From NCBI RefSeq assembly GCF_000390185.1, contig NZ_AQHR01000112.1:1-64000 (forward strand): a DNA stretch of 64,000 nucleotides, given 5' to 3'. The DNA comes from Lunatimonas lonarensis. GTDB lineage: Bacteria; Bacteroidota; Bacteroidia; Cytophagales; Cyclobacteriaceae. This document shows positions 53,288 through 62,649 of this stretch, in pieces (position 1 is the first letter of the stretch; each line of letters starts with the position of its first letter). A program made the position numbers and the translations under genes. The notes under the pieces are model-generated. The model made no database searches, had not been told where the DNA came from, and saw only the letters and a list, made by a program, of their open reading frames with translations.

Positions 53288-56200
53288 TCAAAAAAGGGCC
53301 GTGACCTGCATTCTCCCCGTATGGATTACCCGCGTCAGCCCTTCCGAATTTCTGCCTTCGTACACCACCGTGAGTTGGAGGCCCTCACCTATTTTCTGAA
53401 GCCAGTTGATGTTCCATACATAATTTCCTCCTACCGTCAGGGCCTGCATCATTTCGTATCCCGTGGGCGAATTAGGTATCCCATTGTATTTGATGTGGGT
53501 ATAGCTCAGCTGGGAGTTCAACGTGGTCTTTATCGCTTTGGCATAGCGCATGGTCAGTGCCAGTTGATGGAGTGTTGCCTCTTCGTTGATTTCCGTATTG
53601 GCGGAATTAACCTTTCCTGTATGACTGTACTTGATGGAAGATCGAAAAATGCTTGATGGCTGAACGGCCAATTCAGGGCCAATCGTACGCTGCTGAATAC
53701 GGTAATTCCTGTTGTCCAAAAAATCCGAAGCTGCCTGCCTAGATCCCCTGCTGACCAAAACCATGAGATTAAGTTGCTTATTGAAGGTATACCGGGTATT
53801 GAGTCGGTTGTCCTGATGCTGGAGCTCCTCGTATCCCCCGGATAGGAGCTGCTTGTGTAGGCTATTAAATACGGAGAAATCAGCACCAAACTTTGCAGAT
53901 GAGCGATTGTAGAAAAAAGAGGAGCGGAAATTTTCCCTTGCAGATACCAACTCCTCGGTAACCACCCTCCCCAAAAAGGGGCTAATCCTGCTTGTGAGAT
54001 CTGATGAGGTAATCTTTTTTTCAATGGTCCAATTGGTGGTATTGGAAAATTTATAAAAAAATGCCTTCCAGCCATTTGCCGCGCGCCAAGAGTCAGGGAA
54101 TTTGGCGTTTACCCGGTGATTATACAAAGTAGTGTAAGCTTGGATGTAATCGTCTGTGGGTACGAAAATCTTGATGAAATTCTTCTCTTCCGGATTTACC
54201 GCGAGGTAGAACTCGTTTAGTTGCTGAATGCCATCTCCGTTATCATCGCGCCAGGTATGGGTTCCTTCGCCTGTGGGTACTGGCAAAAAAACAAACTCCC
54301 GTCTAAGCTCTCTCCCGTTTCCCAGGGCATAGCCTATCTCATTTCGTAGATTATTTTTAAAAAAGCTGGCCAAATAATCAAGTTTACCCATAACTGTGTA
54401 TTCGGTGGGCAACGTACGCATCAGGTGTTCGAGGCGACGGTACGTAAACGTGGATCGGAGATCGTGGGTACCCATTCGTTTTTGAAATCCATACTGATTG
54501 GTAAAGGCCCGGGTATCGGGCACCAGCTCACCCGCTACGGGAAACTGGTCTTCCCTCCAAGATGCCTGTGCAAAAAACGAATAGTTGAGGGTATCATTAG
54601 ACCGAACAAAAAACTGGTGCTCTAAAAAATTCATGGCGGTACTGAGTACCGAATCCCGTTCGGCATTGGAAACGGTATTGCGATCTACATGCAGCTTGTA
54701 ACCAGGCACCAACACAGCTGAACGGTAGCTTAGTTCACCTTGATACCGATACCACTCGTTGTTCAATTCTCCCACTCTACTGGCCAAAGAGAACCCCTCA
54801 TTTCGGAAAAAAACCCGGGACCCTAACCGTTGATTTAGCAATGCCGTCTGTTGCATTCCCGACAACAGATCTCCCCGTTGGCGAACAGACAGAGAATACG
54901 CCAGCTGCTCATCCCTGTTTTTCTCCATCTTCGTTTCCAATACACCAATGCGCTCGTAATGCGCCGTTTCCAGCTTGTCAGGAGTAAGCCCCCAATCCCT
55001 ATCAAACTCGATATACCTTAGCCGATCGATAAAGGCAAAATTAACACTGTTGTATTCCAATTCTACCTTTGAATCCAGGTTGTACCCCTTCATCCAGCCA
55101 AGCGGGCGCCTCTCGGAAACCAATCCAGACTTGACAGCAAAGCCCTTGTTGTTTTCGTTGTCCAACGCTGAGAAGAGATTGTCATCGGTATCAGAAAATG
55201 CGATTTCGGTATACAGCCGTTCATGCGTTCCCAGTTTTATTTCTGCCCCAGCAGTGATCATCTGTCGCTTATTCGGTACTGGAAGGGGCGATTGAATGGT
55301 GAAATTCCCCTGTGGCATTCCATTCACAGGTGGCACATACTCGTAGACTACTCCGTTGGCCAACTGCTGTCTACGCCGATAGTCCCCCTGATTGGGTCCT
55401 ACCTCTAGGAAACCTACTGCAAAAAACGCGTTTTCCGGATCGGTAGAATGCTCAAAAAAAGTCCGTAATTCTCCCTCAGGGGAATATTCCAGCACTTTCC
55501 TATATAGAATCCGGTTGGGATCAAAAGGGATACTGTCTATTCGCGGAGTGACCGCCAACCCAAGATTGTCGCCCACCGAGGACAGCAGACGTTTATCTGC
55601 ATCAGAAAGCTCAAAAAACAAAGGACGGTTTCGGTCATCCTTTTCGCGGTAGTAATTGATATAGACAGTCGCTCTTTCGGACTCCTGAATGTGATTTGCC
55701 GTTAGGATGGATCGAGAAAAGTTTCTTTCTGCATATTCAAAATCAATTCGAACCCTACTGTACTGGGTAATGACCACCTGCGGGGTAAAGGTGATCTCCC
55801 CTTGGTTATAGTCGATGATATAATCCTGATTGAAACCTCGTCGTAGCTGTTTACCATCCAAAAAAACCCGCTCAGAGTTTGCCATCACAATCACGAATCG
55901 CTCATTACCCGCCCCCCGTATCCGATAGGGCCCCATGACACCCTCTCTAATCTCCAATTCCACCGATGCAAACTTACCTTTGGCAATGGCCATCCCAACT
56001 TGGGAAGATGCTTTCCATTTCTCATTTGGTAGATAATCGGTAGTAAACTGCAACCCTTGCACGTTCTTGTAGTACCGTAAGAACTGCGATTTTCGCTGTT
56101 GCAGAACGACATCACCACCTGACAGGTTGAACCTGTCATTGTATAGTTCAATTAACACGTTGTCAAAATCTTGGATCTGCTGGCTATTTCCCTCTGGCTG

Positions 56201-56764
56201 AAAAGGTACGTTCTGGTCGGTGATACTTGCCCTGATATTGAGATTCTCTGCTAGCTCCCCGTCCATTTGCAGGTTAAGTGAGCTGTTTACAAACACATTT
56301 TGTGCGTTGCCAAAAGAAATCCCTCGCATCAGGCTCCCTGACTGGGTAAGCTTATCGGAGGAAAACACCTCCTCTCTAAAATCAAATGCCGGTGATGCTT
56401 TCACTCGATTGTCCCTGAAATAGGCCATGGAGTCGTACTCCTCAGCTAAACTTCTATTTCGAAAGGTATGGTTTAGGGCAAAGGGAAAGGTCTGATAACA
56501 AAGCAACAGGGAATCCATGACAACTCCTTCCTCCAGAAGGACAGCTATGTTGCCGGTACTTAGGTCATAGCTGAATTCATACTTGGAGCCTGCTGCATCA
56601 GTGACAGAGATGGATTGTTCAAAAACAGAGAGCGAATCCAATGACAGCTGTTGGCCCGAACTGACCGAATATAGCCACCTGCAGGACGCATCCTGACCGA
56701 AAACGTCAACTCTGATTCCCAAAAGGTGCACACCAATAAAAAAAATGAGCCAACCCCACCGCAT
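53288..56764 (-). CDS. very large outer membrane beta-barrel-like protein
   Basis: ATG 56764 gives 1158 residues with a signal peptide (MRWGWLIFFIGVHLLG..VFGQ). The N-terminal third has the repeated strand pattern (VFLDGKQLRRG, then DYNQGEITFTP near 297-324, and SRVRIDFEYAERNFSRS) also seen in SprA-type T9SS translocon proteins and other large Bacteroidota outer membrane proteins. The rest is long amphipathic strands with alternating hydrophobic residues, consistent with a big barrel, and ends TALF. It is too short to be SprA (over 2000 residues). Function unknown. It is 49 bases downstream of the giant kinase, in the same direction. Confidence 0.75.
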   Translation of the reverse strand: MRWGWLIFFIGVHLLGIRVDVFGQDASCRWLYSVSSGQQLSLDSLSVFEQSISVTDAAGSKYEFSYDLSTGNIAVLLEEGVVMDSLLLCYQTFPFALNHTFRNRSLAEEYDSMAYFRDNRVKASPAFDFREEVFSSDKLTQSGSLMRGISFGNAQNVFVNSSLNLQMDGELAENLNIRASITDQNVPFQPEGNSQQIQDFDNVLIELYNDRFNLSGGDVVLQQRKSQFLRYYKNVQGLQFTTDYLPNEKWKASSQVGMAIAKGKFASVELEIREGVMGPYRIRGAGNERFVIVMANSERVFLDGKQLRRGFNQDYIIDYNQGEITFTPQVVITQYSRVRIDFEYAERNFSRSILTANHIQESERATVYINYYREKDDRNRPLFFELSDADKRLLSSVGDNLGLAVTPRIDSIPFDPNRILYRKVLEYSPEGELRTFFEHSTDPENAFFAVGFLEVGPNQGDYRRRQQLANGVVYEYVPPVNGMPQGNFTIQSPLPVPNKRQMITAGAEIKLGTHERLYTEIAFSDTDDNLFSALDNENNKGFAVKSGLVSERRPLGWMKGYNLDSKVELEYNSVNFAFIDRLRYIEFDRDWGLTPDKLETAHYERIGVLETKMEKNRDEQLAYSLSVRQRGDLLSGMQQTALLNQRLGSRVFFRNEGFSLASRVGELNNEWYRYQGELSYRSAVLVPGYKLHVDRNTVSNAERDSVLSTAMNFLEHQFFVRSNDTLNYSFFAQASWREDQFPVAGELVPDTRAFTNQYGFQKRMGTHDLRSTFTYRRLEHLMRTLPTEYTVMGKLDYLASFFKNNLRNEIGYALGNGRELRREFVFLPVPTGEGTHTWRDDNGDGIQQLNEFYLAVNPEEKNFIKIFVPTDDYIQAYTTLYNHRVNAKFPDSWRAANGWKAFFYKFSNTTNWTIEKKITSSDLTSRISPFLGRVVTEELVSARENFRSSFFYNRSSAKFGADFSVFNSLHKQLLSGGYEELQHQDNRLNTRYTFNKQLNLMVLVSRGSRQAASDFLDNRNYRIQQRTIGPELAVQPSSIFRSSIKYSHTGKVNSANTEINEEATLHQLALTMRYAKAIKTTLNSQLSYTHIKYNGIPNSPTGYEMMQALTVGGNYVWNINWLQKIGEGLQLTVVYEGRNSEGLTRVIHTGRMQVTALF

Positions 56765-56819
56765 GATCAAGAGAATTACCGAGGGCTAATGTAACAAAAT
56801 CTACCGGATTAACCTGACA

Positions 56820-59800
56820 TTAAGCCAGTACCGGAAAGGACAGAAAAAAAGACGAACCTTTGTCCACGCTGGTTTCAAACCAGATATTCCCCCCGGCAGT
56901 CTCCACCCCCCGCTTCGCAATCGCCAGTCCCAGTCCAGAGCCTTCTGATTTGGTGCTGAAATTGGGTATGAAAATCTTATCCCGCAGGTCGTCTGGAATA
57001 CCCTTTCCGTTATCCCTGATCTCCAGAAGCACCCGCTCATCTCTATAGCTAAGCACTACCTTGATTTCAGGCGTTATGGGTTTTTCCACTGCCTGTATTC
57101 CATTGATAATTAGGTTGGAAATCACCCTGCCAAATAATTTGGGATCTCCCATAATGAATAAGGGTCGATCAACCGGAACCTCGTCACTAAAGGAAAAAGA
57201 AATATCCTCCCGGTTGGAAAACAACTCGATCGCCTCACTGACAACCAAACGAAAATCAATCACCTCATTTTCCGGCAGAGGCATTTTCGCAAACGTAGAA
57301 AATGAGGTAGCTATATCGCTCAGTACATCCACCTGATGGATAAGCGTACCTAAAGGGCGCTTCAACTTGTCTGGATCATCGATCCGCCCCTCTGCCTGAA
57401 GCCTAAGGAGATGCTGCAGGGTCAGCTTCATAGGTGTAAGAGGATTTTTGATCTCATGGGCGACTTGCTTGGCCATCTCCCTCCACGCAGACTCCTTTTC
57501 GTTGGAAGCTAGGACCTTCTTACTTGCTTCCAGTTTGGACAACATGTTATTGTATTCATCCACCAATAATCCGATCTCATCTTGGGAAGGCCATCTCATG
57601 TATTCATTGCCTTCCAAGTTGGTAGCCTTCAGCTTTTGGGTCAACAGCTTGAACGGATAAGTCAGATGTTTTGATATAAAATAGGATACTGTCAAAAAGA
57701 CGACAAACATCACCATAAAAATTACCAGGATATTGCTGACAACATCCGCAATCAGAACATTTAGTTCATCCTCCGACTCAAAGAAGGGAATAGCGATGAT
57801 GCCTCGTATTCGCTGTAAATCCGGATCTCTAAGGCCTAGATACACGGTTTTATAACCAAGATTCCCCACTCTTTCATTTAGGAGCACCCGGCTGTTTTGT
57901 GATTCGACGATGGCTTCATAGGCACGGGGACTGATATACCCCGACAATATTTTCTTTTCAAAAATCCTAGGCTGGGTGCTAGCCAGCAAACGGCCATCGG
58001 GTAAATATAGATTCAGATCCGTATTCGTTGATCCTGCTAACGTATATATTTCACTGATAAGCTCTTCTCTATCGAGAAATCCTATGGACTGGGCATTAAT
58101 GACTTTGGAAAGGTTATCCCTAATCAGCTGTGCCTTGTCGAAATATTGCCTGTGGAGGTCTTCTGTGTATGAACTACTCAAAAAACCAACAGCGATCATA
58201 CTGATCACTACCATGGGAAAGAAGAACGCAAAATTCAGGTAGAACTGTAATTTGGTGGCATAGTTGAACTTAAGCCAATCTCGCCCCAACACCAGGGTGT
58301 AAAGTAAGATCGCCAGTAAGGTAAACACCAAAAACACAACAAAAAACATGGCAACATCTGCATACATATACTTGGCGGGGTACTCGGGAGAGGAGACCAC
58401 AACTACCTGACCTTCTCCTTGAATCGCTAAATGGTGGTATCCGTTATGCGAGACTCCTGCTCCATAAACCCTAGGATCAGCCAGTAAGCTGCCAAGGTCT
58501 GCAGACCGATAATTGAAAACTCCTGAGCTAAACTGCAACACCCCCTCATCGAAAATCGCATAGTCCATCCACTGATCCTCTGCAACCGCTACGTACCTTC
58601 TATCAACAAGCAGTTTTGGAAAAACACTATTGGCCATGACTCGTTGTTGGGTAAGCTCCAACATGATCGTACCCAGAAATGCCGCCTCACGGTACATGCT
58701 GATGAATGCCACAAATTTATTTGGACTGCCAAACCTTCCTCCCCTTATATAATACAGGTTTCTGACCGATGTAGAAAAATCGCTGTTCATGTACAAAAGC
58801 CTATATTCATCGAGCTGAAGGCTGGACTCTCTTTGGGTCAGGCTTTCTCCGGAGCGGCTAAAAACACGAACCACCGGAACAAAATTATCCAAATAATTTG
58901 TAAGGTATATTTTCTTAATCTTCTGCTCAATCGGGTCTTTGGAAAGCAGCGGGTCTGCCATTCTATTCCTTATAAAGAGATCGTCCCTTATATTTTCCAT
59001 CACCTCCCCCAATAGGTAACTACCCATTACGTCCTCCTCCAGCATCACATAGTCCGCAAACTTTCGTTTACTTTGAAGGGAGTCCAGATTACCTTGATAA
59101 AAGGACGCCACGCCAATAACGACCGCGCCTACCAAGCATCCAAAAAAGAAGGTCAGAAAGGTATCCAACTCCATCCGGAAAATATTCCTATAAAGCTGCA
59201 TCCCAATTAGTGCCCCTACCAGTATAAAGTGGGCTAAATAGGCAACCAAAAATTGTCTTTCATAAAAAAACAGACCTACAGCCACCGGAGTAGAGATATA
59301 AAGCAAAATGTTCAACGCGCGTTTCCTACTAACACTACCTCGATAACGTGCCATCATCAGTAGGATAGACGTAAAAAGGAAGTATAGCATACCACTGATG
59401 AATAGAATAAGGAGACTGACACCCTGAAGGATGTCAAAACTCGTGAGGGAGTGGATATTCAGATTCCACTGGGAATTTTGGGCAATGTCCAAGTAAACCC
59501 CAAAGAAAAGTGCCAGTATAGCCTTGCTTATCAGCAAAACGGAAACATAAAAAAAGGTTTCAGACAATCTATCCCGAAATTTTGTCACCCCCACTAAAAC
59601 CCTTTTATTACTCCAATGGAGAAACAACATCAAAAGAATAAGAGTGATGCTAAGGAAATTTAGCAAAAGATCTCCCAGGCTTGGGTTCAACCAAGATGAC
59701 GCATACTGCGTGGCGCTGAAAAGTGCCGACTCAAAATAATCTTGGGGAAACCTAAAAAAAAGCATGAGCAGCCGAATACTCCCCAAAATCAACGAAGTAT

Positions 59801-60521
59801 AGATCATCGCCAATCCATGGAATCCCTTAACCCAAAGAGCATGGATAAAACTTCCTCCCTTGATGGCCACGAGCCCTAGTAACGAAAAAAAGAAAATTAA
59901 TAGCGTGGTGTTCCCCTTCCGCCCAGCCGGCTCGTATCCTACCCTAAAAAACACGGAAAACAGGTAATCTTCACCAATACTGAGCGGCTGATAACCTTCC
60001 CTACGTTCTTGGGAGAGCGCAAACCGATCGTTTCCAAACATCCATCTATTAATTCCCGTGGAAAGGTACTCGTTTACTACTTCTACATGATCGATAAGTC
60101 GAAAGACCTGAAGGAACCAGTAATCGGTCCCATTTCGGTTGAGTGTTCTCAATTTACCAAAATAGACGCCTTTTTTGTTTTCAAATAGCTGAAACTTTTT
60201 GTTGGTAACAAATTCGCCGAAAGCCGGTATCATCGTAATATCGGACCAATACACCAGCTCTCCATCCTTAGAAAACAAAAAATAGGGGTGATTGGCCTCG
60301 ATATTCAGTGTAAGAAAACTTACCGGAATATCTGGCTTATTGTTCATCAAAAGTTGGATATAGTCTTCGTCGAAGTCAGAAACAACCTTAGCCAGCTTTT
60401 CCTCCAACATACGGGTGTACTCCCGGTCTCCTGAATTATTTTTCCACAAAAAATTTATTGCAAGGACAACTCCAAGTAATAAGATGGACAATACAATAAA
60501 AGCTCTGACTCGTTTAAACAT
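56820..60521 (-). CDS. giant multi-span sensor histidine kinase
   Basis: A 1233-residue membrane kinase from ATG 60521 (a TTG at 60530 would add 3). Order: TM1 (about 8-26), a periplasmic domain (about 30-200), a block of many helices (about 208-500) like a 7TM-type sensor region, a second extracytoplasmic domain to about 715, two helices (about 720-780), a third sensor region, a last helix near 927-950, HAMP-like linker, and the kinase core. The core has VAHEIKNPLTPMKL with the phosphorylated His near 1022, N-box VISNLIINGIQAVE, DNGKGIP and GSGLGLAIAKR. The His-box is NtrY-like. No response regulator is in the window. A hairpin lies just before the start. Confidence 0.88.
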   Translation of the reverse strand: MFKRVRAFIVLSILLLGVVLAINFLWKNNSGDREYTRMLEEKLAKVVSDFDEDYIQLLMNNKPDIPVSFLTLNIEANHPYFLFSKDGELVYWSDITMIPAFGEFVTNKKFQLFENKKGVYFGKLRTLNRNGTDYWFLQVFRLIDHVEVVNEYLSTGINRWMFGNDRFALSQERREGYQPLSIGEDYLFSVFFRVGYEPAGRKGNTTLLIFFFSLLGLVAIKGGSFIHALWVKGFHGLAMIYTSLILGSIRLLMLFFRFPQDYFESALFSATQYASSWLNPSLGDLLLNFLSITLILLMLFLHWSNKRVLVGVTKFRDRLSETFFYVSVLLISKAILALFFGVYLDIAQNSQWNLNIHSLTSFDILQGVSLLILFISGMLYFLFTSILLMMARYRGSVSRKRALNILLYISTPVAVGLFFYERQFLVAYLAHFILVGALIGMQLYRNIFRMELDTFLTFFFGCLVGAVVIGVASFYQGNLDSLQSKRKFADYVMLEEDVMGSYLLGEVMENIRDDLFIRNRMADPLLSKDPIEQKIKKIYLTNYLDNFVPVVRVFSRSGESLTQRESSLQLDEYRLLYMNSDFSTSVRNLYYIRGGRFGSPNKFVAFISMYREAAFLGTIMLELTQQRVMANSVFPKLLVDRRYVAVAEDQWMDYAIFDEGVLQFSSGVFNYRSADLGSLLADPRVYGAGVSHNGYHHLAIQGEGQVVVVSSPEYPAKYMYADVAMFFVVFLVFTLLAILLYTLVLGRDWLKFNYATKLQFYLNFAFFFPMVVISMIAVGFLSSSYTEDLHRQYFDKAQLIRDNLSKVINAQSIGFLDREELISEIYTLAGSTNTDLNLYLPDGRLLASTQPRIFEKKILSGYISPRAYEAIVESQNSRVLLNERVGNLGYKTVYLGLRDPDLQRIRGIIAIPFFESEDELNVLIADVVSNILVIFMVMFVVFLTVSYFISKHLTYPFKLLTQKLKATNLEGNEYMRWPSQDEIGLLVDEYNNMLSKLEASKKVLASNEKESAWREMAKQVAHEIKNPLTPMKLTLQHLLRLQAEGRIDDPDKLKRPLGTLIHQVDVLSDIATSFSTFAKMPLPENEVIDFRLVVSEAIELFSNREDISFSFSDEVPVDRPLFIMGDPKLFGRVISNLIINGIQAVEKPITPEIKVVLSYRDERVLLEIRDNGKGIPDDLRDKIFIPNFSTKSEGSGLGLAIAKRGVETAGGNIWFETSVDKGSSFFLSFPVLA

Positions 60522-60533
60522 AATACTCAAAAG

Positions 60534-60563
60534 AAAAGCAAAGCCTTAAGATGCTTTGCTTTT
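60534..60563 (-). terminator. terminator-like hairpin just before the kinase start
   Basis: An 11-base-pair stem (60534-60544 with 60553-60563, AAAAGCAAAGC and its complement) with an 8-base loop, followed on the minus strand by CTTTTG, 12 bases before the kinase ATG. It ends the small Cys-protein gene upstream, but also lies in the leader of any transcript of the kinase, so it could act as an attenuator. Confidence 0.55.
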
Positions 60564-60579
60564 TAAAGTTTTCCAGGAA

Positions 60580-60828
60580 TCATACGCTTATCCGCTTCCT
60601 CAATTTAGCATTTCTATACCAGAAAAAACCAATAACCATCGCTAACAGATAGGGAGCGGCAAAAAGATACAGAATGCCCATGTTCAACCCAGCCCCAACA
60701 GTGGTATCACCGTTGCTTACGTTATTCTCTATCGTCGCCCTACACATCGCACACTGCGCAATGAGATCCGGCATAAAGGAAAAACAGACGATAACAAAAA
60801 GGAAGAAGGATTTAGAAAGCGTGCGCAT
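60580..60828 (-). CDS. small exported Cys-containing membrane protein next to the cytochrome oxidase genes
   Basis: 82 residues with a signal peptide (MRTLSKSFFLFVIVCFSF..IAQ), a CAMCRATIENN segment with two Cys spaced as CxxC, and one C-terminal helix (LYLFAAPYLLAMVIGFFWYR) with a basic tail. I recall similar small proteins near cytochrome oxidase clusters in Bacteroidota. A role in copper or heme handling, by CxxC, is a guess. It is 186 bases downstream of the DUF420 gene. Confidence 0.65.
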   Translation of the reverse strand: MRTLSKSFFLFVIVCFSFMPDLIAQCAMCRATIENNVSNGDTTVGAGLNMGILYLFAAPYLLAMVIGFFWYRNAKLRKRISV

Positions 60829-61014
60829 ATGTTTATCGTTGATGATCGATTTGTTATTTTACTACAAAGAGCAAGCCGAAATTACTACCTACCCATTCGG
60901 GTCAAGCCCAAGGAGTAAACCAAAAGCCCCCCCGTACTATCCCAAAATCGTATATTGCCACCCTTGAACCCTAAGCTTATCCAAATTACATAACGAATAT
61001 TACCGAAATCGGGT

Positions 61015-61572
61015 TTAAAGTGGGTAATAGGGGCTGATCATCAGGTACACAATCACTCCTGTGACAGTAACGTACAGCCATATTGGGAATGCAAATTTAA
61101 CGATCTTACGATGCTTCTCCAAGTTATCGACATAGCCATAGTAATAGGCTAAAAGGATCGGGAATAGGGCAACCGCCGCGAATACGATGTGGGTTATTAG
61201 CAGAAAGTAATACACCGGACGAATCCACCCATCTCCCCCAAAGGACGTACTCTCTGCTGTACCGTGGTAAACCACATAGGAAACCAAGAAAATGGCTCCC
61301 AATGCAAAAGCTACCGTCATAGCCGCCTTGTGAAAGGCTAAGTTACCCTGTTTGACAAATACAACGCCAAGTAACAGGGCAACGGTAGCTGCACTATTGA
61401 TCACAGCGTTCAAATGGGGAAGAAAATAAACCCAGTCCGCACCCACATCAACCTTTGAAGGCATAAACAGCAGCACCGCGACCACTACCGGCACAGCCAC
61501 CGAAATAACAGTGATCCAACGTAGTACCGTGGTCTCACCAGATGAATCAACTGAGAATTTACCGCTTTCCAT
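61015..61572 (-). CDS. DUF420 membrane protein (cytochrome oxidase assembly-linked)
   Basis: A 185-residue inner-membrane protein with five or so helices (about 17-38, 48-70, 78-98, 115-140, 155-180) and conserved His in FLPHLNAVIN and LLITHIVFAAV typical of DUF420 proteins, related to CtaM. Such proteins help assemble heme-copper oxidases in Bacilli; in Bacteroidota they sit beside SCO, as here. Its start overlaps the end of the SCO gene by 14 bases, so the two form a unit. Confidence 0.85.
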   Translation of the reverse strand: MESGKFSVDSSGETTVLRWITVISVAVPVVVAVLLFMPSKVDVGADWVYFLPHLNAVINSAATVALLLGVVFVKQGNLAFHKAAMTVAFALGAIFLVSYVVYHGTAESTSFGGDGWIRPVYYFLLITHIVFAAVALFPILLAYYYGYVDNLEKHRKIVKFAFPIWLYVTVTGVIVYLMISPYYPL

Positions 61573-62227
61573 GTAACAACACTTTAGTTTCCAATATTAA
61601 CTGATCTACGCCCTCACGATTCGTTCCACTATAGTATCCTCGTATTCGCCCCTCTTCATCTACCAGAATGAATTTATCGGAGTGCACAAAATCATCTGGA
61701 TTTTTGCCTCCGTCGATCGCTGGCAAAACAAACCCGCAACGAGCCAACTCATAAATCTCGCTGCGATCTCCTGTCAGAAAAAACCACCTATCAGGCTTGG
61801 CACCGTAAAGACCTGCATAACGGGAAAGAACCTCCGGTGTGTCGTAGTCAGGGTCAAGCGAAATTGAATAAATCTGCACCAAGGACTCATCCCGAAAGGC
61901 ATCCTGAACACGCTCCATCTCTTTGGACATTACAGGGCAGATACTCGGACAACTTGTGAAGAAGAAATCGACTATCGTTATCTTACCGCTCATTTCATTT
62001 CTACCCCGTAGAACTGAATCCTGATCCCATAAACGAAACGCCGGGATAGTGTGCTGCCCCTCGTTATCATAGGAACACTCATTGTAGGGATCTTCCACGC
62101 CATTCTCATATAAAACAGGAATAGAATAGGTATTCGTAGAAAAACCCCTTAGAAATAAGATAATGAGAATTGGAATCATGATAATACATGCCAATACCAT
62201 TACCTGAAGAAACCTCAATCCTTTCAT
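61559..62227 (-). CDS. SCO1/SenC family copper chaperone
   Basis: A 222-residue membrane-anchored protein (one N-terminal helix, about 8-30) with a thioredoxin fold. The copper site is present: CPSIC (FFFTSCPSICPVMSKEM) plus His in DDFVHSDKF. SCO proteins deliver copper to the CuA centre of cytochrome oxidase subunit II. A strong terminator lies between it and the subunit IV gene and ends 14 bases before its ATG; a near -7 box (CAAATATT, 62274-62281) could start it inside the terminator. Confidence 0.93.
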   Translation of the reverse strand: MKGLRFLQVMVLACIIMIPILIILFLRGFSTNTYSIPVLYENGVEDPYNECSYDNEGQHTIPAFRLWDQDSVLRGRNEMSGKITIVDFFFTSCPSICPVMSKEMERVQDAFRDESLVQIYSISLDPDYDTPEVLSRYAGLYGAKPDRWFFLTGDRSEIYELARCGFVLPAIDGGKNPDDFVHSDKFILVDEEGRIRGYYSGTNREGVDQLILETKVLLHGKR

Positions 62228-62249
62228 ACCATCTAGTAAACAAAAAAAA

Positions 62250-62271
62250 AGGTTGAAGATTCCTTCAACCT
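62250..62271 (-). terminator. strong terminator between the oxidase operon and SCO
   Basis: On the minus strand AGGTTGAAG and CTTCAACCT form a 9-base-pair stem with a 4-base loop, followed by a run of T9. It lies 28 bases after the subunit IV stop and ends the cytochrome oxidase operon. Confidence 0.85.
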
Positions 62272-62298
62272 GTCAAATATTCTTGAAGATTTTTCATC

Positions 62299-62628
62299 CT
62301 ACCAACGCATGTGGAGAATATCAGCACCCTCTTTCATCAACGCGATTACCAACCAAATAAGGAAGATCAAAGGGACTATAATGGAGTAAAAAAGCGGCTT
62401 TGCTTCCTCTCCCAGGTGCATAAACTCCATCATAATATAGTAAGCCTTGACAATCGTCAACACGATGAATATAACGTACAACAAAATACCTCTTGGCATG
62501 GTAAAAGCGAACAAAAACTCAACCGCTGTGATGATAAGTAACAACAAGGCAGTCATCCAGATTTTCTTAATTTTCGCTTTATCCCTGGGGATTACTTCCA
62601 GCGCCCTTTTATTTTCTCCTGAAGCCAT
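62299..62628 (-). CDS. cytochrome c oxidase subunit IV family protein
   Basis: 109 residues with three membrane helices (about 24-44, 48-70, 82-102) and a charged start. The pattern KIWMTALLLLIITAVEFLFAF, then a short YVIFIVLTIVKAYYIMMEFMHLGEEAK, is that of the prokaryotic subunit IV (COX4-type) family found with Bacteroidota oxidases. It follows the subunit III gene by 21 bases, so it is cotranscribed. Confidence 0.87.
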   Translation of the reverse strand: MASGENKRALEVIPRDKAKIKKIWMTALLLLIITAVEFLFAFTMPRGILLYVIFIVLTIVKAYYIMMEFMHLGEEAKPLFYSIIVPLIFLIWLVIALMKEGADILHMRW

Positions 62629-62649
62629 AATATAAACTTTTAAATAAGG

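Noticed and set aside
53554-54075. Open frame of 173 codons in the same strand as the large outer membrane protein
   Set aside because: Lies within that gene in another frame; no domain or signal.
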